A stretch of 24,507 bases of DNA from Nemertoderma westbladi. Its lineage: Eukaryota; Xenacoelomorpha; Nemertodermatida; Nemertodermatidae. The position numbers and the translations under genes are program-made. Below the pieces are notes generated by a model, which was given only the letters and a program-made list of their open reading frames with translations, was not told the DNA's origin and did no database searches. Numbering within the stretch: the stretch's first letter is position 1; every line of letters starts with the position of its first letter. The stretch is from contig JAUCBJ010004598.1 in NCBI GenBank assembly GCA_032718475.1, positions 1 through 24,507 of the forward strand, given 5' to 3'. This document shows positions 8,082 to 18,282 of the stretch, one piece after another.

Positions 8082-10661
8082 GACCGCCATTCAGGGCAAT
8101 GCTTCTTGGTAGATACTGGGGCCGAGGTCAGCGTCATTCCGGCGACAACTCGTGAGGTGCGTTCGGGCCAGAGCGGTCCTCCCCTCCTCGCTGCCAATAA
8201 AACTTTTATCCACACTTACGGTGGTCGCAAAGTTAAACTCAACTTCCACACTCGACGATTCGAGTGGAAGTTTCTCACAGCTGATGTCGCCCAGCCTCTC
8301 CTCGGAGCCGACTTTCTCCGGGCCAACAACCTGTTGGTCGACTTGAGAGGCTGCCATCTGGTCGATGCCGAAACCTGGATCTCGATCCCATGTGGACAGA
8401 CCCGGGGCCACGCCCTCCACCTTAGTTCTATAGCTGCCTCCAATGACGAGTTCGCCCAGATACTTGCCGAATATCCCAAGATTACAGTACCACGGTTTTC
8501 TGACCCGACCGCGAAACACGGCGTGGAGCACTACATCCCCACGCAGGGACCTCCCATGCACACCCACGCCCGTTGCCTACCTCCAGATAAACTGGAAATC
8601 GCGAGGGAGGAGTTCCGCAAAATGGACGAGATGGGGATCATCCGCCGGTCCAACAGTCCCTGGGCGTCACCCCTCCACATAGCCCCCAAACCCTCGGGCA
8701 GTTGGCGGCCGTGTGGCGACTACCGACAACTTAACGATGCCACAACTCCGTACCAATACCCCATCCCCCACATCCAGGACTTCTCCTCCAGACTGGCAGG
8801 TGAGAAGATCTTCTCGAAGATCGATCTGGTGCGCGGCTACCACCAGATCCCTGTCACAGAAGCCGACATCGCCAAGACTGCGGTCATCACCCCGTTCGGA
8901 CTGTTCCTTTGTTTCTTTGGATGTTTCTTTGAGTTCCTTTGGATGCCGTTAGGGCTGAAGAACGCAGCCCAGGCCTTCCAGAGACTGATGGACACGGTGT
9001 GCCAGGGACTCGACTTCATATTTGTTTACCTCGATGACATTCTCGTTGCAAGTCGGTCCAAGTCGGAGCACCGTGAACACATCCATCAGCTCTTCATGCG
9101 CCTTCAACACCAAGGCCTTGTTATCAACCTGGCAAAATGTCAGTTTGGTCGTGAAACAATCGACTTCCTTGGCCACCGTATTTCAACTCACGGTGCCGTT
9201 CCGCTCCCCGACAAGGTCGCCACCATCCGGGAGTTTACCACAGATATCCAACACATCGCTGGTAAAGACAACTGTGTGGCAGATGCACTCTCCAGGACAA
9301 ATAACAACACCATATGCAACTTGCTTCCTGGGCTCGACTACATGGCCATGGCGGATGCTCAACTTGTCGACACAGAGATGGCCATGTACCGCACGGCTGT
9401 TTCCGGCCTTCAGCTGGAGGACGTCTCACTTGGCCCATCAGGTGCCACACTACTATGCGACACCTCCCTCGGCCACCCTCGCCCAGTCGTTCCCAAGGCC
9501 TGGCGACGACGTGTATTCAACACCATCCACAGTCTGTCACACCCTGGGGCTCATGCCACCAAAACAATCATTGCTGATATGTTTGTCTGGCACGGCCTCC
9601 ACAAAGAAGTAGGAGACTGGGTTAAGACCTGCATCCCGTGCCAGACCTCCAAGGTGCAACGCAACATACGTGCACCCCTCGGCACCTTCGCAACCCCTCA
9701 CCGCCGATTCGACAACATACATGTTGATCTCGTTGGTCCTCTACCACCATCACACGGTTTCACCCACCTGCTGACGATTGTGGACCGCTTCACTCGGTGG
9801 CCAGAGGCTGTACCCCTCAGCGAAACTTCCACAGAGAGCTGTGCGCGTGCACTCATTTCGACATGGATCGCCCGATTCGGTGTTCCAGCCGATCTCTCAT
9901 TGGACCGGGGTTCACAATTCACCTCCCACCTCTGGTCGGCCATCAACAAGCTGCTGGGCACCCAACTACACCGCACCACCGCGTATCACACACAGGCGAA
10001 TGGACTGGTAGAACGGTTTCACTGTCATCTCAAGTCTGCCCTTCGAGCCTCTCTAGACAACCCTGATTGGGTAGACGCATTACCATGGGTGCTTCTCGGA
10101 ATCCGGACAGCACCTAAGGACGACTTAGGAACCTCCTCCTCCGAGCTCGTTTATGGTGCTCCGCTCACTGTCCCGGGAGAGTTCCTACCACCGTCTATAG
10201 AAACCCAACACACCCCGTCAACAATACTTCACCAACTTCGTCAAGGGGTTGGGCGTTTTGTTCCGGTTCCCACATCACACCATGGTTTGACTTCGTCGTC
10301 AGTTCCCCCGGGCCTACAGAACGCCACCTACGTCTTCATCTGACGCGATGCCCACCGGACACCGCTAGAACGCCCCTATGAGGGCCCCTACAGGGTTCTC
10401 GAAACTGGAACAAAAACGTTCAATATTGAGATGGGGATTCGTACCGAAACAGTTTCGGTCGACCGACTGAAACCAGCAGATCTTGACATAACTAAACCTG
10501 TCACCCTTGCCCATCCACGGCGCCGTGGTCGACCACCTAACCCTATTCCGGTTCCCATACAACCAGCGGCTCCGAATAAAATTGTCCCATCACAGAGCCC
10601 ACCCTTAGCGCCCACACAAACTCGGTCAGGACGAACAATCCACCCGCCGGACTATTTGTAA
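8082..10661 (+). pseudogene. Gypsy pol: protease, reverse transcriptase, integrase (RNase H deleted)
   Basis: The frame opens upstream of a TAG at 8079-8081; after it comes the aspartic protease with VDTGAEVSV (8109 onward). Counting residues from 8106, reverse transcriptase shows [13 protein letters not shown] (first catalytic Asp), [12 protein letters not shown] and YLDD at 308-311. Near residue 377 (9231-9242) it jumps directly to [12 protein letters not shown], the sequence normally found after RNase H, so roughly 180-200 residues (connection and RNase H) are missing in frame. Integrase is complete in its key residues: H479, H499, C509, C512 for zinc and D541, D600, E636 for catalysis, giving the canonical D-x58-D-x35-E. 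A TGA at 10341-10343 splits off the C-terminal tail, which continues in frame to TAA at 10659-10661. An unusual phenylalanine-rich insertion (LCFFGCFF, about 8904-8930) lies before MPLGLKN. Confidence 0.85.
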
Positions 10662-10684
10662 ACTATTTCGAGTCTGGGGGGGTC

Positions 10685-10900
10685 ATGTGGCGGAGTCACA
10701 ATACTGGACAATACTCTAAATAGTAGGACCTATCTCACCTCCCCATAAAGCTGAGATTAGGACTACAGCTGTTGGTACAGAGTGAGATTGGTATGTTGCT
10801 TAGCAACATAACAACAACACCAGGATAATCAACTTATCTGACAGCGCTGACCGTATTAATATAACAACTTACTGAGAATCAAATTAATATGTTTTAACGA
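10685..10900 (+). repeat. Putative 3' LTR start of the Gypsy element
   Basis: TGTGGCGGAGTCACAATACT directly follows the G-rich tract that ends pol, the expected place for a 3' LTR. A small hairpin ATGTTGC/GCAACAT lies at about 10794-10810. No second copy exists in the window to confirm the LTR or mark its end, so the extent is uncertain. Confidence 0.4.
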
Positions 10901-11004
10901 TATTGTAAGTTGCTGCAATATTTTACATTCGTACTTTTATACAGTAGTTAATTCCCTACACGAATGTCTATGGCTGTACCTTCCTGTCTGTAACAATGCG
11001 CAAG

Positions 11005-11037
11005 TACTAACTAATTACGTTTTTACTATTATTGTAG
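11005..11037 (+). promoter_or_regulatory. Branch point and 3' splice site before host exon 1
   Basis: A perfect TACTAAC branch-point sequence at 11005-11011 is followed by a T-rich tract and TTGTAG, placing the acceptor AG at 11036-11037, about 27 bases after the branch adenosine. The next base opens the frame of the zinc-finger exon. Confidence 0.6.
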
Positions 11038-11165
11038 AACCCGAACAGGAGTCGGTGTTTGTTTGTCCAGTTTGCGAAGGATTTGTATCCGTTGAAGAAG
11101 CAGCCAGCCACACTCAGAAGGAATTCGAGAAGCTCAACGATGAACGGCCGATTAACTCCATTAGG
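11038..11165 (+). CDS. RNF220-like: Candidate internal exon, RNF220-like zinc-finger segment
   Basis: A 128-base exon entered in phase 1 and left in phase 0, bounded by a good acceptor and a consensus donor (AGG|GTAAGT at 11166). It encodes a short acidic lead, then CPVC, eleven residues, His, and TQKEFEKL. RNF220, an E3 ubiquitin ligase with a C-terminal RING, has near its middle the same spacing C-x2-C-x11-H followed by an E-[LF]-E-x-L helix. The match in spacing and in the flanking helix is my reason for the call. The family comparison is from memory. No RING domain lies in this window, so the rest of the gene must be outside it or in exons not recognised. The nearby Gypsy element would lie in the preceding intron. 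Confidence 0.6.
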
Positions 11166-11750
11166 GTAAGTAGGTGAAACTAAAACTTCTGAGTTTATTT
11201 TCTGTTATGAACAAGCGGAGTGCGTAGTCTGCCCAGGCCTACAAGGTACAGGATTAATTAACATTGTACCATAAATTTATAGAGAATCAAAGTTTATTTT
11301 GTATTATTATCTGGAATTTTGTTTTAGTTACTTTTTTTTCACATCCTTGTGACACACGGTGCCATACCCTTAACTTTCAAGCCACTCTCGTCTCTCTGGC
11401 ACCCAATAGCTACAACTTACACTCAATTTCAATTGCTTTCACCCCAAATTGTAACATTAATTAATTAATTGATTTCTTATAGTGTTTTAGTATTTTATTA
11501 GTATAGTATTATACTATAGTATAGTGTACCCATAAATTAATACCCACCTATGGGGGTGTATATAATAAAAAATAATATCCTATGTAATGTTGTTAGATAT
11601 AAGTTTTGGATTGGAAAGGAAAAATTTTTGCCACTATTAGTTTCAAATGAGCGAAATTCAACTCTTTCTGACTGTGAGTTATGCACTAGTTGGCTGATTT
11701 CTTTCCTAAAATATAAATGAAAATAAACCACAAATAAAATTATATAAAAT

Positions 11751-12742
11751 TATGGGTTCACTAATTATATTTAATTATTACAGGTAATTTATGGGTACAC
11801 TAATTATATTTAATTTTTACAGGTAATTTATGGGTACACTAATTATATTTAATTTTTACAGGTAATTTATGGGTTCACTAATTATATTTAATTTTTACAG
11901 GTAATTTATGGGTTCACTAATTATATTTAATTTTTACAGGTAATTTATGGGTTCACTAATTATATTTAATTTTTACAGGTAATTTATGGGTACACTAATT
12001 ATATTTAATTTTTACAGGTAATTTATGGGTTCACTAATTATATTTAATTTTTACAGGTAATTTATGGGTTCACTAATTATATTTAATTTTTACAGGTAAT
12101 TTTTGGGTTCACTAATTATATTTAATTTTTACAGGTAATTTATGGGTTCACAAATTATATTTAATTTTTACAGGTAATTTATGGGTACACTAATTATATT
12201 TAATTTTTACAGGTAATTTATGGGTACACTAATTATATTTAATTTTTACAGGTAATTTATGGGTACACTAATTATATTTAATTTTTACAGGTAATTTATG
12301 GGTTCACTAATTATATTTAATTTTTACAGGTAATTTATGGGTACACTAATTATATTTAATTTTTACAGGTAATTTATGGGTTCACTAATTATATTTAATT
12401 TTTACAGGTAATTTATGGGTTCACTAATTATATTTAATTTTTACAGGTAATTTTTGGGTTCACTAATTATATTTAATTTTTACAGGTAATTTATGGGTTC
12501 ACTAATTATATTTAATTTTTACAGGTAATTTATGGGTACACTAATTATATTTAATTTTTACAGGTAATTTATGGGTACACTAATTATATTTAATTTTTAC
12601 AGGTAATTTATGGGTTCACTAATTATATTTAATTTTTACAGGTAATTTATGGGTTCACTAATTATATTTAATTTTTACAGGTAATTTATGGGTTCACTAA
12701 TTATATTTAATTTTTACAGGTAATTTATGGGTTCACTAATTA
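11751..12742 (+). repeat. 39-bp minisatellite with splice-site-like junctions, first block (25 junctions)
   Basis: Exact 39-bp period: the CAG of the first junction starts at 11781 and that of the last at 12717, a spacing of 24 units with no indel. Each unit reads TATGGGT(T/A)CACTAATTATA, then TTTAATTTTTACAG joined to GTAATT. CTAAT matches the loose animal branch-point consensus, with its adenosine 19 bases before the end of CAG. Units alternate between GGGTTCAC and GGGTACAC. A rare variant, TTTTTGGG, occurs at 12101 and 12452, nine units apart, pointing to a block duplication. The array lies sense-oriented in the inferred intron. Confidence 0.9.
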
Positions 12743-13440
12743 CAGTACAGGCCACCAGAAAACGCAGATTTCATCCAATGTGATCACATGTGAACACATT
12801 TGTTCAAGTAATCTGATTGGCAGGTTATGGCGAGTTATCTTCTAGATCACACAGCAGGAGGCTAACTTGCTGGGACCGACAAAGGCTTAGTGTGCGGTGC
12901 GCCTGTATGTCTGATATCAGGTAGATGAGAGAGCCCCCAGGGCGTAACATTGCGGACATGGGCTGTATTGGTAGAGAGAGAACTACATACAAGACCACAT
13001 GGAGGTTCATGAGGTGTATGGGAGTGGATGGGTATATGGATGGAGGAGCCTAGACCATTGAATAATTAATTTAGTGCAGGGAGATGTCGCGCCATTAGTC
13101 TGACACCGAGAGGGCACAGAGAAACACCACAAGATGCCTTAACATCACTAACTATAGGCCTGCCTACTAGACACTATTAACCGCACACTATAAAGGTAAA
13201 CAAAATCCATATCGCATTTCCAGCTGCAGTGAGTGACAGTTCGCGGCAAACTACAGAGAGTTTCCAGATTACTAAGCGTTTCAAAAGTATTCAATTGTAT
13301 CCTTTGGCGAAAAAATTTTGGTTGTTGCCAATTCAATTATGTTCAATTGTCCCGTTCAACAACATTACATTACACTGGTACACATTTGATAAAATGTGTT
13401 CACAATTGTACAAATCTGCGTTTTCTGGTGGCCTTTACTG
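12743..13440. mobile_element. Tc1/mariner-type MITE, 698 bp, TA target duplication
   Basis: Its ends are inverted repeats beginning CAGTACAGGCCACCAGAAAA on the left and CAGTAAAGGCCACCAGAAAA on the right: about 30 bp with one mismatch. A shared TGTGAACACATTT lies further in. It is flanked by TA at 12741-12742 and 13441-13442. Removing the element and one TA leaves exactly 39 bases between neighbouring repeat junctions, which proves the boundaries. TA duplication plus CAGT-starting ends fits Tc1/mariner. No transposase is present; the short frames inside show no domain, so it is non-autonomous. Confidence 0.85.
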
Positions 13441-16400
13441 TATATTTAATTTTTACAGGTAATTTATGGGTTCACTAATTATATTTAATATTTACAGGTA
13501 ATTTATGGGTTCACTAATTATATTTAATTTTTACAGGTAATTTATGGGTTCACTAATTATATTTAATTTTTACAGGTAATTTATGGGTTCACTAATTATA
13601 TTTAATATTTACAGGTAATTTATGGGTACACTAATTATATTTAATATTTACAGGTAATTTATGGGTTCACTAATTATATTTAATTTTTACAGGTAATTTA
13701 TGGGTTCACTAATTATATATAATTTTTACAGGTAATTTATGGGTTCACTAATTATATTTAATTTTTACAGGTAATTTATGGGTACACTAATTATATTTAA
13801 TTTTTACAGGTAATTTATGGGTACACTAATTATATTTAATTTTTACAGGTAATTTATGGGTTCACTAATTATATTTAATTTTTACAGGTAATTTATGGGT
13901 ACACTAATTATATTTAATTTTTACAGGTAATTTATGGGTACACTAATTATATTTAATTTTTACAGGTAATTTATGGGTTCACTAATTATATTTAATTTTT
14001 ACAGGTAATCTATGGGTACACTAATTTACACTAATTATATATAATTTTTACAGGTAATTTATGGGTTCACTAATTATATTTAATTTTTACAGGTAATTTA
14101 TGGGTACACTAATTATATTTAATTTTTACAGGTAATTTATGGGTAAACTAATTATATTTAATTTTTACAGATAATTTATGGGTACACTAATTATATTTAA
14201 TTTTTACAGGTAATTTATGGGTACACTAATTATATTTAATTTTTACAGGTAATTTATGGGTACACTAATTATATTTAATTTTTACAGGTAATTTATGGGT
14301 AAACTAATTATATTTAATTTTTACAGATAATTTATGGGTACACTAATTATATTTAATTTTTACAGGTAATTTATGGGTACACTAATTATATTTAATTTTT
14401 ACAGATAATTTATGGGTACACTAATTATATTTAATTTTTACAGGTAATTTATGGGTACACTAATTATATTTAATTTTTACAGGTAATTTATGGGTACACT
14501 AATTATATTTAATTTTTACAGGTAATTTATGGGTACACTAATTATATTTAATTTTTACAGATAATTTATGGGTACACTAATTATATTTAATTTTTACAGG
14601 TAATTTATGGGTACACTAATTATATTTAATTTTTACAGGTAATTTATGGGTAAACTAATTATATTTAATTTTTACAGATAATTTATGGGTACACTAATTA
14701 TATTTAATTTTTACAGGTAATTTATGGGTTCACTAATTATATTTAATTTTTACAGGTAATTTATGGGTACACTAATTATATTTAATTTTTACAGGTAATT
14801 TATGGGTAAACTAATTATATTTAATTTTTACAGATAATTTATGGGTACACTAATTATATTTAATTTTTACAGGTAATTTATGGGTACACTAATTATATTT
14901 AATTTTTACAGGTAATTTATGGGTAAACTAATTATATTTAATTTTTACAGATAATTTATGGGTACACTAATTATATTTAATTTTTACAGGTAATTTATGG
15001 GTACACTAATTATATTTAATTTTTACAGGTAATTTATGGGTTCACTAATTATATTTAATTTTTACAGGTAATTTATGGGTACACTAATTATATTTAATTT
15101 TTACAGGTAATTTATGGGTACACTAATTATATTTAATTTTTACAGGTAATTTATGGGTTCACTAATTATATTTAATTTTTACAGGTAATTTATGGGTACA
15201 CTAATTATATTTAATTTTTACAGGTAATTTATGGGTTCACTAATTATATTTAATTTTTACAGGTAATTTATGGGTACACTAATTATATTTAATTTTTACA
15301 GGTAATTTATGGGTTCACTAATTATATTTAATTTTTACAGGTAATTTATGGGTTCACTAATTATATTTAATTTTTACAGGTAATTTATGGGTACACTAAT
15401 TATATTTAATTTTTACAGGTAATTTATGGGTTCACTAATTATATTTAATTTTTACAGGTAATTTATGGGTTCACTAATTATATTTAATTTTTACAGGTAA
15501 TTTATGGGTTCACTAATTATATTTAATTTTTACAGGTAATTTATGGGTTCACTAATTATATTTAATTTTTACAGGTAATTTATGGGTTCACTAATTATAT
15601 TTAATTTTTACAGGTAATTTATGGGTACACTAATTATATTTAATTTTTACAGGTAATTTATGGGTTCACTAATTATATTTAATTTTTACAGGTAATTTAT
15701 GGGTTCACTAATTATATTTAATTTTTACAGGTAATTTATGGGTACACTAATTATATTTAATTTTTACAGGTAATTTATGGGTTCACTAATTATATTTAAT
15801 TTTTACAGGTAATTTATGGGTACACTAATTATATTTAATTTTTACAGGTAATTTATGGGTTCACTAATTATATTTAATTTTTACAGGTAATTTATGGGTT
15901 CACTAATTATATTTAATTTTTACAGGTAATTTATGGGTTCACTAATTATATTTAATTTTTACAGGTAATTTATGGGTTCACTAATTATATTTAATTTTTA
16001 CAGGTAATTTATGGGTTCACTAATTATATTTAATTTTTACAGGTAATTTATGGGTTCACTAATTATATTTAATTTTTACAGGTAATTTATGGGTTCACTA
16101 ATTATATTTAATTTTTACAGGTAATTTATGGGTTCACTAATTATATTTAATTTTTACAGGTAATTTATGGGTTCACTAATTATATTTAATTTTTACAGGT
16201 AATTTATGGGTTCACTAATTATATTTAATTTTTACAGGTAATTTATGGGTTCACTAATTATATTTAATTTTTACAGGTAATTTATGGGTTCACTAATTAT
16301 ATTTAATTTTTACAGGTAATTTATGGGTTCACTAATTATATTTAATTTTTACAGGTAATTTATGGGTTCACTAATTATATTTAATTTTTACAGGTAATTT

Positions 16401-17014
16401 ATGGGTTCACTAATTATATTTAATTTTTACAGGTAATTTATGGGTTCACTAATTATATTTAATTTTTACAGGTAATTTATGGGTTCACTAATTATATTTA
16501 ATTTTTACAGGTAATTTATGGGTACACTAATTATATTTAATTTTTACAGGTAATTTATGGGTTCACTAATTATATTTAATTTTTACAGGTAATTTATGGG
16601 TTCACTAATTATATTTAATTTTTACAGGTAATTTATGGGTTCACTAATTATATTTAATTTTTACAGGTAATTTATGGGTTCACTAATTATATTTAATTTT
16701 TACAGGTAATTTATGGGTTCACTAATTATATTTAATTTTTACAGGTAATTTATGGGTTCACTAATTATATTTAATTTTTACAGGTAATTTATGGGTTCAC
16801 TAATTATATTTAATTTTTACAGGTAATTTATGGGTTCACTAATTATATTTAATTTTTACAGGTAATTTATGGGTACACTAATTATATTTAATTTTTACAG
16901 GTAATTTATGGGTTCACTAATTATATTTAATTTTTACAAGTAATTTATGGGTTCACTAATTATATTTAATTTTTACAGGTAATTTATGGGTTCACTAATT
17001 TACACTAATTATAT
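13441..17014 (+). repeat. 39-bp minisatellite with splice-site-like junctions, second block (91 junctions)
   Basis: Continuation of the array at 11751. The first junction CAG is at 13456 and the last at 16976: 90 periods of 39 plus one 10-base insertion (an extra TTACACTAAT-like segment near 14021-14040). Seven units between 14168 and 14948 have CAGATAATT in place of CAGGTAATT, so the acceptor-like half is kept and the donor-like half is lost. They are spaced 4, 2, 4, 3, 4 and 3 units apart, usually after a GGGTAAAC variant, a higher-order pattern. One unit near 16938 reads ACAAGTAATT. From about 15420 to 16500 units are mostly the GGGTTCAC form and nearly identical, suggesting recent expansion there. 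Confidence 0.9.
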
Positions 17015-17042
17015 TTAATTTTCACTTTCTTTTGCTATTAAG
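17015..17042 (+). promoter_or_regulatory. 3' splice site of host exon 2, fused to the end of the array
   Basis: The last array unit, with CACTAATTATATTTAATTTT just upstream, turns into CACTTTCTTTTGCTATTAAG and then exon sequence. The CTAAT and T-rich tract therefore serve the real acceptor AG at 17041-17042. The final unit carries the same TTACACTAAT extension that interrupts the period near 14021-14040. Confidence 0.55.
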
Positions 17043-17252
17043 GCAACAATTGGATGTGGATTGGCTGTTCGATCGTTGCTGAGAGAAGATGCTTTTTTGC
17101 GCATAAAGCGGAAAAGACGTTCTCGATTGTATTGTAACTATGGCAATGACTGTAAACTGATGGGTCCAATACATTCTCATATACAACCAGAAATGGACAA
17201 TAATGAGGGTAGCAGAAGAATTGATAAACTAAACCACGATGTTGCTGTGGAA
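17043..17252 (+). CDS. RNF220-like: Candidate internal exon, RNF220-like basic segment
   Basis: Joined to the previous exon in phase 0, this gives 70 codons with EDAFLRIKRKRRSRL at about residues 15-29. RNF220 has, downstream of its zinc finger, a segment of the form TFLRVRxNRxxRL. The order zinc finger, then this basic motif, is the same, although the linker here is shorter than in the vertebrate protein. The frame stays open to a TAA at 17289-17291. I place the exon end at GAA|GTTAGT (17253) because the next candidate exon is readable only when entered in phase 0. That donor is weaker than consensus, so the exact end is uncertain. The last third (after RSRL) is unrecognised and acidic. Confidence 0.5.
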
Positions 17253-17291
17253 GTTAGTGGCTTAATGTTAATCAGAATCGGAAATTATTAA

Positions 17292-17889
17292 CAATTATTT
17301 TTGTTGATTTATGCCAATTATCAGGTATCAGCGCTAATGGTGATATCCTCGTAACTCTGCAAAAATATCTAACTTTGTAACAATAGTCTTCTAGAACACG
17401 TCTAGGGTATTCTCTATGAAGATAGCTATTGTATGCTAAGTGTCAGATTAATTATTTACTTGTATGGAATTAATTTCGCACTACCAAAGCGCCAGGGCGA
17501 CATATTTTTCAACTTTAAATCGCAGTGCGACATTTTTGATTAATCACTAAAAATATCTATAAACATAAATTAAGTATCTCAATACTAAATTAATACACTT
17601 ATTTTAGCGACATTTTTTCTCAGTATGATACCTACGCCATACATTTACTATGTATTTCCAGTATGTCAGCGAGTCTTTCTAATAATCATCATGTCATTCT
17701 AATAAATACACACTATAACTAACTATTTTACAATTCTAAAACTAAAAAAAAGCCACACCCGCTACGCTAATTTGGTATGAAATGAAAGTGTTTATAATTA
17801 ACATGTCATGCTTTCCTGTTACAAGATTGTTCTAGAAATATGAAGTGCATAACTACAAATAATTCCCCACAAGTAAATAATATTAGATT
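17292..17889. other. Intronic or intergenic AT-rich sequence, no gene seen
   Basis: No open frame with a recognisable motif. TTCTAGAA palindromes occur at 17389 and 17830. Nothing else is supported. Confidence 0.45.
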
Positions 17890-18009
17890 CGCCATTGTTC
17901 ATAATTAGCACTTTGTTAAAGCTTTTACGGCCCTATTTACGGCCGGGGTTATTTCCCTCCCTTCACTTGTGCCGCAACGCTATAAAGTGCTATTTTATGA
18001 ACAATGACG
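17890..18009. mobile_element. Small foldback (inverted-repeat) element, about 120 bp
   Basis: The left arm CGCCATTGTTCATAATTAGC is matched on the opposite strand at the right end by CGTCATTGTTCATAAAATAG. Both run on into GCACTTT, giving about 26 paired positions with a few mismatches around a 60-base spacer. No target duplication is clear. A small MITE or the remnant of one fits best. Confidence 0.5.
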
Positions 18010-18042
18010 TATATAGTTAATTACAGTTGTATTTAATCAACT

Positions 18043-18200
18043 GGTGTAGGTTGTCGAGGTGGATAGAGCGTCGGTCTCCAACCGTAGTAGTGTCGGAGTT
18101 CGAGCGGTTAAGCTTTTCGTTAATCTGTTAAGTGTGAGGAACAAGCTTCAGCCCACCGTAACAACTAAGAGAGAGGATCCTTCGGGTGCATTTTATTAAT
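18043..18200 (+). repeat. tRNA-derived SINE-like sequence
   Basis: Both internal RNA polymerase III promoter boxes can be seen in tRNA-like spacing: a box A-like TGGATAGAGCG (18060-18070) and a box B-like GAGTTCGAGCG (18096-18106). The GCGTCGGTCTCCAACCG stretch between them resembles an anticodon arm but is one base short, so this is not a working tRNA. A non-tRNA body of about 100 bases follows. The 3' end is not defined. Confidence 0.5.
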
Positions 18201-18282
18201 CTTCATAAATCGAAAAATGAAATATTTCGTGAAAATTAAAATAAATTTTTTAATATCATAAAAATCTCTATCTTAATATCTT

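Larger units (their letters stand above)
7335..10900 (+). mobile_element. Ty3/Gypsy LTR retrotransposon, decayed, 5' end not found
   Basis: Gag, protease, reverse transcriptase and integrase follow in the Ty3/Gypsy order. Integrase lies downstream of reverse transcriptase, which separates the family from Ty1/Copia. A purine-rich tract (seven Gs at 10676-10682) is followed by TGTGG at 10685, as expected for a polypurine tract and 3' LTR start. The LTR end is not defined; 10900 is only a guess. Defects: a gag frameshift, two in-frame stops in pol, loss of the RNase H region, and no recognisable 5' LTR. Confidence 0.85.
11166..17042 (+). other. Intron between host exons 1 and 2 (inferred)
   Basis: It begins GTAAGTAGG and ends TTTTGCTATTAAG, a 5.9-kb GT-AG interval between two open, phase-compatible segments that both resemble the same protein family. 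Almost all of it downstream of 11751 is the 39-bp array and the MITE inside it. The 580 bases 11172-11750 hold no gene; they are AT-rich with a small palindromic ATAGTATTATACTAT-like stretch near 11500. Confidence 0.55.

Noticed and set aside
8091-8567. 158-codon minus-strand frame over Gypsy pol, and other overlapping frames in 7463-10066
   Set aside because: They shadow the pol frame, which carries protease, reverse transcriptase and integrase motifs.
13229-13478. Coding frames of 77 and 81 codons at the right end of the MITE
   Set aside because: They run from MITE interior into the 39-bp repeat, show no transposase motif and overlap each other in different frames.
11751-17014. Repeated 11-codon mini-frames (ATG to TAA) in every 39-bp unit
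   Set aside because: The start and stop arise from the unit sequence itself. There is no sign of translation and the intronic position argues against it.
11751-17014. CRISPR-like array
   Set aside because: Units abut directly without unique spacers and the surroundings are a eukaryotic intron; this is a minisatellite.
18051-18120. Functional tRNA gene
   Set aside because: Boxes A and B are present, but the anticodon arm is short and the acceptor stem does not close; SINE-like is the better call.
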